Below are positions 7,888-12,477 of a DNA stretch of 12,477 bases, in pieces. This stretch comes from DATCSE01 sp036568605 (GTDB lineage: Bacteria > Pseudomonadota > Gammaproteobacteria > Burkholderiales > Burkholderiaceae_C). The position numbers were made by a program, and so were the translations under genes. The notes under the pieces were generated by a model. The model worked only from the letters and a program-made list of their open reading frames with translations. It had not been told where the DNA came from and searched no databases. The DNA is taken from positions 1-12,477 of the forward strand of contig DATCSE010000605.1 in assembly GCA_036568605.1 (NCBI GenBank), given 5' to 3'. Positions within the stretch are counted from its first letter, which is position 1. Each line of letters opens with the position of its first letter.

Positions 7888-8751
7888 ATGGGTGAGCTCG
7901 CAGGCATCGCCTGGCAGCGTGCGACGGCGCGCCACGAGGGTGCGCGCTGGTGGTGGCACCGCCAGCTGAAGAAGCCGTTCTTCGGCCGCTTCATGCGGCC
8001 CTGGCGCTGGCCCAACGACGTGCCGGCCGACGGCTGGCAGCGCCATGCGATCGCGAGCAGCAGCCACGCGGCGCTGAGTGCCGTGCTGCGCGAGACTCGT
8101 GTGGGGCCGGTGCGCGGCATCGTCGTCTGCGCGCACCCGATGGGTCTGGCCGCGAAAGGCTTCTGGCTGCGCAACGGCCATGCCGAGGCGCTGCTCGCCG
8201 CGGGCTTCCACGTGCTGGCGTTCGACTTCAACGGCTTCGGCGAAAGCGCTTCGACCAACTTCGACTGGCCGGCCGATGCGCTCGCGGTCGGCCGCTGGGC
8301 GCGTGCGCGCTACCCGGGCCTGCCGGTGCATGCGCTGGCCGCGTCGTTCGGCGCGATGAACACGCTGAACGCGCTGGCCGTGGACGACGACTTTCCGTAT
8401 CAGCGCGTGATTGCCGAAGGCGTGCCGCCGACCTTGCCGCTGTTCTGGAAGGCGTACCCGTTCGCGCATGCGGTGCTGCAGATCGGCCGCATCGTCACGC
8501 CGGCGGTGGAGCGCCGGCTGCGGCCCGAGGCGGCGATCGCGAAGCTGCCGCCGCAGGTGCGCGTGCTGCTGGTGCACAGCCACGCCGACCGCTGGACGCC
8601 GGTCTGGCACGGCGACCGGCTTGCCGCCGCGGCGCCGCCCGGCGCGCGGCTCGAGCGGCTGGTGCTGCAGCGCGCCGACCACACCCATGGGATGCGCGAC
8701 GAGCGCGAGGCCTACTGGCCTGCGGTCGAGCGCTTCCTGACCTCCGATTGA
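7888..8751 (+). CDS. Alpha/beta hydrolase fold protein
   Basis: A 287-residue cytoplasmic protein with no signal peptide. The alpha/beta-hydrolase pattern is visible: strand 'GIVVCAHPMGLAAKG' (about 75-90) giving the oxyanion region; 'VLAFDFNGFGESAS' (about 110-124); a nucleophile elbow 'LAASFGAMN' with Ser153, in which the first small residue is Ala rather than the usual Gly; an acid candidate D234 in 'HSHADRWTP'; and the histidine in 'RADHTHGM' (H265, or H267). A basic, Trp-rich N-terminal segment (residues 10-45) precedes the fold. It starts 21 nt after the DUF2147 gene and is followed 40 nt later by the FadN-like gene. In this context it may be a thioesterase or esterase acting on acyl-CoA or supplying fatty acids by hydrolysis, but substrate cannot be read from the sequence. 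The start has only a weak purine-rich site upstream. Confidence 0.88.
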   Translation: MGELAGIAWQRATARHEGARWWWHRQLKKPFFGRFMRPWRWPNDVPADGWQRHAIASSSHAALSAVLRETRVGPVRGIVVCAHPMGLAAKGFWLRNGHAEALLAAGFHVLAFDFNGFGESASTNFDWPADALAVGRWARARYPGLPVHALAASFGAMNTLNALAVDDDFPYQRVIAEGVPPTLPLFWKAYPFAHAVLQIGRIVTPAVERRLRPEAAIAKLPPQVRVLLVHSHADRWTPVWHGDRLAAAAPPGARLERLVLQRADHTHGMRDEREAYWPAVERFLTSD

Positions 8752-8791
8752 CCGATAGCTGTTCCCACAAGATCTTTCCCAAGGAGCTCCG

Positions 8792-11188
8792 ATGAACCGA
8801 TTCCAAGTCCGCAAGGTCGCCGTGCTGGGCGCCGGCGTGATGGGCGCGCAGATCGCCGCGCACCTGGTCAACTGCAAGGTGCCGGTCGTGCTGTTCGACC
8901 TGCCCGCGAAAGAAGGGCCGAAGAACGGCATCGTCGCGAAGGCCGTCGAGGGCCTGAAGAAGCTGAAGCCCGCGCCGCTGGGCATCCCCGAAGACGCGGC
9001 GCTGATCCAGCAGGCGAACTACGAGGAGCACCTCGCGCTGCTGAAGGACTGCGACCTGGTGATCGAGGCGATCGCCGAGCGCATGGACTGGAAGCTGGAC
9101 CTGTACAAGCGCATCGCGCCGGCGGTGGCGCCGCATGCGATCGTCGCGAGCAACACCTCGGGGCTGTCGATCACGAAGCTCTCGGAGGTGCTGCCCGAGG
9201 AGATCAAGCCGCGCTTCTGCGGCATCCACTTCTTCAACCCGCCGCGCTACATGGCGCTGGTCGAGCTGATCAACACGCCGACGACGAAACCCGAGATCCT
9301 CGACCAGCTCGAGGCCTTCGTGACCACCGCGCTCGGCAAGAGCGTCGTCCGCGCGCACGACACGCCGAACTTCGTCGCGAACCGGGTCGGCATCGCCGGC
9401 ATGCTCGCGACGATGAAGGAGGCCGAGACCTTCGGCCTGACCTACGACGTGGTCGACGACCTGACCGGCAAGAAGCTGGGCCGCGCCTCCAGCGGCACGT
9501 TCCGCACCGCCGACGTCGTGGGCCTGGACACGATGGCGCACGTCATCAAGACGCTGCAGGACAACCTGGCCGGCGATCCGTTCTTCGCGAGCTACGCGAC
9601 GCCCAAGGTGCTCGCGCTGCTGATCGAGCGCGGCGCGCTGGGCCAGAAGACCGGTGCCGGCTTCTTCAAGAAGGTCGGCAAGGACATCCTGCGGCTCGAC
9701 CCGACGAGCGGTGAATACGTCGCGGCCGGCGGCAAGGCCGACGAGATCGTCGCGCGCATCCTGAAGAAGCCCGCGGCCGAGCGGCTCAAGCTGCTGCGCG
9801 AATCCAAGAATCCGCAGGCGCAGTTCCTCTGGGCGATCCTGCGCGACGGCTTCCACTACGCCGCGGTGCACCTGGCCGACATCGCCGACACCGCGCGCGA
9901 TGTCGACTTCGCGATGCGCTGGGGCTTCGGCCTGCAGCAAGGCCCGTTCGAGCTGTGGCAGCAGGCCGGCTGGACGCAGGTCGCGCAGTGGGTGCAGGAA
10001 GACATCGCCGCGGGCAAGGCGCTGAGCAGCGCGCCGCTGCCGGGCTGGGTGTTCGACGGCCCGGTCGCGCAGGCCGGCGGCGTGCACACGAAGGATGGTT
10101 CGTGGAGCGCGAAGCAGTCGCGCTTCATCGCGCCGAGCACGCTGCCGGTGTACGAGCGCCAGCACTTCCGCGAGTCGGTGTTCGGCTCGGGTGCGCCGGC
10201 GCCGCTGGCGTCCGGAACCGAGGAGTTCAGGAACGACGAGGTCCGCGTCTGGACGCTGGACGGCGAGGTGCTGATCGCGAGCATCACCGCGAAGCTGCAC
10301 CTGATCAGCCCGACCGTGACCGAAGGGCTGCTGAAGGCCGTCGAGATCGCCGAGGCCAAGTACCAGGGCCTGGTGATCTGGTCGCCCGACGATGTGTTCT
10401 CGGCCGGCGCGAACCTCGAGGCGCTGATGCCGGTGTTCATGAAGAGCGGCGGCAAGGGCATCGCGCCCGAAGAGAAGAAGCTGCAGGACGCGATGCTGCG
10501 CATCCGCTATGCGAGCGTGCCGGTGGTCTCGGCGATACGCGGCATCGCACTGGGCGGCGGCTGCGAGCTCGCGGTGCACTCGGCCAAGCGGGTCGCGGCG
10601 ATGGAGAGCTACATGGGGCTGGTCGAGGTCGGCGTCGGGTTGATCCCGGGCGGCGGCGGCCTCGCCTACATCGCGCGCCGCGCGGCCGAGATGGCCAGCG
10701 CCGGCAATGCGAACGCCGACATCCTGAAGTTCCTGACCGACGGGTTCACGAGCGCTGCGATGGCCAAGGTCGGCACCAGCGCGATCGAGAGCCGCAAGCT
10801 GGGCTATCTGCTGGACAGCGACGTGATCGTGCCGAACAAGGACGAGCTGCTGTACGTCGCGACCCGGCAGGCCAAGGCGCTGTACGAGAGCGGCTACCGC
10901 GCGCCGGCGAAGACGCTGTTCCCGGTCGCCGGCCGCAACGGGATCGCGACGATCAAGGCCCAGCTCGCGAACATGCGCGACGGCGGCTTCATCAGCCAGC
11001 ACGACTTCCACATCTCGGCGCTGATCGCCGACGTGGTCTGCGGCGGTGACGTCGACGCCGGCTCGCTGGTCAGCGAGGAGTACCTGATGGCGCTCGAGCG
11101 CAAGCACTTCTGCGGATTGCTCGACCACCCGAAGACGCAGGAGCGGATCATGGGCATGCTGCAGACGGGCAAGCCGGTTCGGAATTGA
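8792..11188 (+). CDS. fadN: Bifunctional 3-hydroxyacyl-CoA dehydrogenase / enoyl-CoA hydratase (FadN architecture)
   Basis: A 798-residue enzyme carrying beta-oxidation steps two and three. The dehydrogenase comes first: NAD-binding 'LGAGVMGAQIAAH' (G13-x-G15-x2-G18), catalytic H146 in 'GIHFFNP' and E158 in 'LVELI', with the 12-residue spacing known for this family. C-terminal HCDH domains follow ('GRASSGTFRTADVVGLDTM' near 230). The hydratase module (about 480-680) has the oxyanion segment 'FSAGANLEAL' and both catalytic glutamates, E592 in 'GGGCEL' and E612 in 'LVEVGVGLIPGGGG', spaced 20 apart as E144/E164 in rat crotonase. This order, dehydrogenase then hydratase, is that of Bacillus FadN (about 790 residues) and the reverse of E. 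coli FadB/FadJ. The start is fixed by AAGGAG at 8781-8786, 5 nt before the ATG. It is 40 nt downstream of the hydrolase; the thiolase that would normally follow directly is displaced by a repeat-nuclease insertion. Confidence 0.95.
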   Translation: MNRFQVRKVAVLGAGVMGAQIAAHLVNCKVPVVLFDLPAKEGPKNGIVAKAVEGLKKLKPAPLGIPEDAALIQQANYEEHLALLKDCDLVIEAIAERMDWKLDLYKRIAPAVAPHAIVASNTSGLSITKLSEVLPEEIKPRFCGIHFFNPPRYMALVELINTPTTKPEILDQLEAFVTTALGKSVVRAHDTPNFVANRVGIAGMLATMKEAETFGLTYDVVDDLTGKKLGRASSGTFRTADVVGLDTMAHVIKTLQDNLAGDPFFASYATPKVLALLIERGALGQKTGAGFFKKVGKDILRLDPTSGEYVAAGGKADEIVARILKKPAAERLKLLRESKNPQAQFLWAILRDGFHYAAVHLADIADTARDVDFAMRWGFGLQQGPFELWQQAGWTQVAQWVQEDIAAGKALSSAPLPGWVFDGPVAQAGGVHTKDGSWSAKQSRFIAPSTLPVYERQHFRESVFGSGAPAPLASGTEEFRNDEVRVWTLDGEVLIASITAKLHLISPTVTEGLLKAVEIAEAKYQGLVIWSPDDVFSAGANLEALMPVFMKSGGKGIAPEEKKLQDAMLRIRYASVPVVSAIRGIALGGGCELAVHSAKRVAAMESYMGLVEVGVGLIPGGGGLAYIARRAAEMASAGNANADILKFLTDGFTSAAMAKVGTSAIESRKLGYLLDSDVIVPNKDELLYVATRQAKALYESGYRAPAKTLFPVAGRNGIATIKAQLANMRDGGFISQHDFHISALIADVVCGGDVDAGSLVSEEYLMALERKHFCGLLDHPKTQERIMGMLQTGKPVRN

Positions 11189-11214
11189 GTCGAAGCGATG
11201 GTGGTTCGCGGTCA

Positions 11215-11250
11215 CCCTCACCCCAGCCCTCTCCCGCAGGCGGGAGAGGG
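11215..11250 (+). repeat. REP-like palindromic repeat, copy 1
   Basis: An asymmetric tail (ccctcaccccag, 11215-11226) leads into a perfect 11-bp hairpin: ccctctcccgc (11227-11237), loop ag, gcgggagaggg (11240-11250). It begins 26 nt after the FadN stop codon. The tail gives it a direction; it points the same way as copy 3 and opposite to copy 2. There is no T-tract, so it is not an ordinary terminator. Palindromes of this CCCTCTCCCGC type are dispersed repeats that I recall from many GC-rich proteobacteria. Confidence 0.9.
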
Positions 11251-11253
11251 AGT

Positions 11254-11270
11254 CGGCGTGCAGAACGCCG
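11254..11270. repeat. Small linker hairpin between repeat copies 1 and 2
   Basis: A 6-bp stem, cggcgt (11254-11259) and acgccg (11265-11270), with a 5-nt loop. It lies between the two oppositely oriented palindromes, so 11215-11315 as a whole can fold into three consecutive hairpins, or into one long imperfect stem joining copies 1 and 2. Confidence 0.6.
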
Positions 11271-11278
11271 GCGCGGGT

Positions 11279-11315
11279 TCCCTCTCCCGCTCGCGGGAGA
11301 GGGACAGGGTGAGGG
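11279..11315 (-). repeat. REP-like palindromic repeat, copy 2 (inverted)
   Basis: A perfect 12-bp hairpin, tccctctcccgc (11279-11290), loop tc, gcgggagaggga (11293-11304), followed by the tail cagggtgaggg (11305-11315). The tail is the near reverse complement of the copy 1 tail. Copies 1 and 2 thus form an inverted pair like a BIME. The tail also contains the GTG used as the start of the nuclease gene. Confidence 0.9.
11293..11311 (+). promoter_or_regulatory. Repeat-derived ribosome-binding site and start codon of the nuclease gene
   Basis: The right arm of palindrome copy 2 is purine-rich (gggagaggga, 11295-11304) and ends 4 nt before the GTG at 11309-11311, which itself lies in the repeat's tail. 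No other start candidate near the conserved beginning of the protein has a better site. In the folded hairpin this ribosome-binding site is paired, so translation may be low or conditional. Confidence 0.55.
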
Positions 11316-11695
11316 CCCGCGAACTGCGCAAAACGTCGCCGGATGCCGAACGCACGATCTGGAAACACCTGCGCTCTCGTCAACTGGACGGCTACAAGTT
11401 CCGCCGCCAGCACCCGATCGGCCCGTTCTTCGCCGACTTCGCGTGTATCGAAGCCGGTCTCGTCGTCGAGCTCGACGGAGGGCAGCACTTCGAGCTTGAT
11501 GCGGTTCGGCGCGATGAGTATCGAACCGCGTTCCTTCAGCAAGCGGGCTTTCATGTCCTGCGCTTCGATGATCGACAAGCGCTGACGGAAACCGCGGGTG
11601 TCCTGCAGTCCATTCTGGAATGGCTGCACCTCCATCACCCTCACCCCAGCCCTCTCCCGCAAGCGGGAGAGGGAGTGCCATTTATCAAGGACTGA
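11309..11695 (+). CDS. DUF559 (Vsr-like, PD-(D/E)XK) endonuclease-domain protein bracketed by palindromic repeats
   Basis: A 128-residue protein from GTG 11309. The sequence fits the DUF559 family, related to very-short-patch-repair endonucleases: 'ARELRKTSPDAERTIWKHLRSRQL' (3-26) with E14, 'YKFRRQHPIGPFFADFAC' (29-46) with D43, then 'LVVELDGGQH' (51-60) holding the E54-x-D56 metal-binding pair, and 'FLQQAGFHVLRFDD'. The acidic residues expected for metal binding are present, so it is probably an active or formerly active DNA nuclease. Its last residues ('PHPSPLPQAGEG' then 'VPFIKD') are translated from palindrome copy 3. The frame is open upstream to an ATG at 11198 through copies 1 and 2, but family members begin near 'RARELRK'. 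The stop overlaps the thiolase leader, leaving 6 nt to that start. Codon third positions use more A/T than the flanking fad genes, suggesting transfer. It has no evident metabolic role in the operon. Confidence 0.85.
   Translation: MRARELRKTSPDAERTIWKHLRSRQLDGYKFRRQHPIGPFFADFACIEAGLVVELDGGQHFELDAVRRDEYRTAFLQQAGFHVLRFDDRQALTETAGVLQSILEWLHLHHPHPSPLPQAGEGVPFIKD
11638..11673 (+). repeat. REP-like palindromic repeat, copy 3 (inside the nuclease 3' end)
   Basis: Tail ccctcaccccag (11638-11649), then ccctctcccgc (11650-11660), loop aa, gcgggagaggg (11663-11673). It is identical to copy 1 except for one loop base, and in the same direction. It codes for the C-terminal 'HPSPLPQAGEG' of the nuclease, so repeat and gene overlap. 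It ends 28 nt before the thiolase start codon. Confidence 0.9.
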
Positions 11696-11701
11696 AGAAT
11701 C

Positions 11702-12477
11702 ATGAGCAAGCAAGTTCAAGACGCCTACATCGTCGCCGCCACCCGCACGCCGATCGGCAAATCGGGCCGCGGCTACTTCAGGAACACGCGGCCGGACGAC
11801 CTGCTGGTTGCGGCGATCAAGAGCGCGATGACGCAGGTGCCGACGCTCGATCCGGCGGCGATCGAGGATGCGATCGTCGGCTGCTCGTTCCCGGAGGCCG
11901 AGCAGGGCATGAACATGGCCCGCATCGCGGTCGCGCTGGCGGGCTTTCCGAAGCCGGTCGGCGGCGTCACCGTCAACCGCTTTTGCGCCTCGGGGCTGAC
12001 CGCGGTGCAGATGGCGGCCGACCGCATCCGCGTCGGCGAGGCCGACATCCTGATCGCCGGCGGCGCCGAGTCGATGAGCCTGGTGCCGATGGGCGGCAAC
12101 AAGCCCTCGTTCAACCCCGAAGTGTTCGCGAAGGACGAGAACATCGGCATCGCCTACGGCATGGGCATCACCGCCGAGAAGGTCGCGGCGCAGTGGAAGG
12201 TGAGCCGCGAGGCGCAGGACGCGTTCGCACTGGAGTCGCACACGCGCGCGCTGAAGGCGATCGCGGCCGGCGAGTTCAAGGACGAGATCACGCCGATCGA
12301 GGTGGTCTCGCGCTTCCCGAACCTCGAGAGCGGCGAGCAGGGCATCAAGACCCGCACGGTCGACATCGACGAGGGCCCGCGCCCCGATACCTCGCTCGAA
12401 GGCCTGGCGAAGCTCAAGCCTGTCTTTGCGGCCAAGGGCAGCGTCACCGCCGGCAACAGCTCGCAGACCAGCGACGG
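11702..12477 (+). CDS. fadA: Acetyl-CoA C-acyltransferase (3-ketoacyl-CoA thiolase), N-terminal part (cut by window edge)
   Basis: The frame is open from ATG 11702 to the window end (258 codons), so the 3' third is missing. It is a thiolase: 'DAYIVAATRTPIGKSGRG' at the N-terminus, the acyl-accepting cysteine C95 in 'VNRFCASGLTAVQMAA', 'ILIAGGAESMS' near residue 120, and 'GNSSQTSDG' at the very end of the window. The enzyme cleaves 3-ketoacyl-CoA with free CoA, the last beta-oxidation step; the general-base His and second Cys motifs lie beyond the window. AAGGA at 11687-11691 is its Shine-Dalgarno and lies inside the last codons of the upstream nuclease, so translation may be coupled. Location after the FadN-like gene supports degradative thiolase (FadA) over biosynthetic acetoacetyl-CoA thiolase; the symbol follows Bacillus fadNAE. 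Confidence 0.93.
   Translation, partial: MSKQVQDAYIVAATRTPIGKSGRGYFRNTRPDDLLVAAIKSAMTQVPTLDPAAIEDAIVGCSFPEAEQGMNMARIAVALAGFPKPVGGVTVNRFCASGLTAVQMAADRIRVGEADILIAGGAESMSLVPMGGNKPSFNPEVFAKDENIGIAYGMGITAEKVAAQWKVSREAQDAFALESHTRALKAIAAGEFKDEITPIEVVSRFPNLESGEQGIKTRTVDIDEGPRPDTSLEGLAKLKPVFAAKGSVTAGNSSQTSD

Noticed and set aside
11227..11250. Palindrome copy 1 as a rho-independent terminator for the FadN-like gene
   Set aside because: The stem is strong, but no T-tract follows on either strand and the same sequence recurs in inverted form and inside a coding frame. An incidental effect on transcription remains possible.
11213..11673. Repeats read as a CRISPR array
   Set aside because: Only three copies, in mixed orientation and with unequal spacing (one gap of about 30 nt, one of about 320 nt holding a gene). 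The copies are strong palindromes with tails, which fits REP-like elements.
8495..12241. Open frame of 1248 codons on the minus strand across the FadN-like and thiolase genes
   Set aside because: It runs antisense through several unrelated genes and the palindromes, is Arg/His/Asp/Leu-rich without motifs, and arises from GC-biased third positions of the real genes.

Overview
The window is very GC-rich (about two thirds G+C, GC-biased third codon positions). Its protein families point to a betaproteobacterium, most likely of the Burkholderiales. This is a judgement from composition and family memory, as no rRNA or other marker gene is present. The strands diverge around 4589-4839.

Left arm (1-4588, minus strand, reading leftwards): a large multidomain signalling protein (class III nucleotidyl cyclase, AAA/STAND-type ATPase, TPR-like tail), then a small stand-alone HNH endonuclease, then the 5' part of a secreted GH3 beta-glucosidase of the BglX type that runs off the window. 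The three genes share direction with short gaps (about 76 and 39 nt) but have no obvious common pathway.

Divergent intergenic region (4589-4839): relatively AT-rich near 4771-4800. It carries a 12-bp near-palindrome that is a plausible TetR-type operator and a separate CTAG-containing inverted repeat.

Right arm (4840-12477, plus strand): a compact fatty-acid beta-oxidation operon. A TetR-family regulator is followed by an acyl-CoA dehydrogenase of about 600 residues, a secreted DUF2147 protein, an alpha/beta hydrolase, a fused 3-hydroxyacyl-CoA dehydrogenase/enoyl-CoA hydratase with the dehydrogenase domain first, and a thiolase cut by the window end. The three core enzymes match the Bacillus subtilis FadE, FadN and FadA architectures and together supply all four steps of the beta-oxidation spiral. 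Gaps between most genes are 21-43 nt, so co-transcription is likely, probably under the TetR repressor.

The most unusual part is an insertion between the FadN-like and FadA-like genes (about 11213-11693). It holds three copies of a REP-like palindrome: two in inverted orientation upstream (a BIME-like pair with a small hairpin between them) and one downstream. They bracket a small DUF559 (PD-(D/E)XK, Vsr-like) nuclease gene. The nuclease appears to borrow its ribosome-binding site and GTG start from one repeat, reads through the last repeat for its C-terminus, and ends inside the leader of the thiolase gene. This looks like a nuclease-plus-palindrome unit, analogous in layout to RAYT transposases with REP elements, lodged in a metabolic operon.
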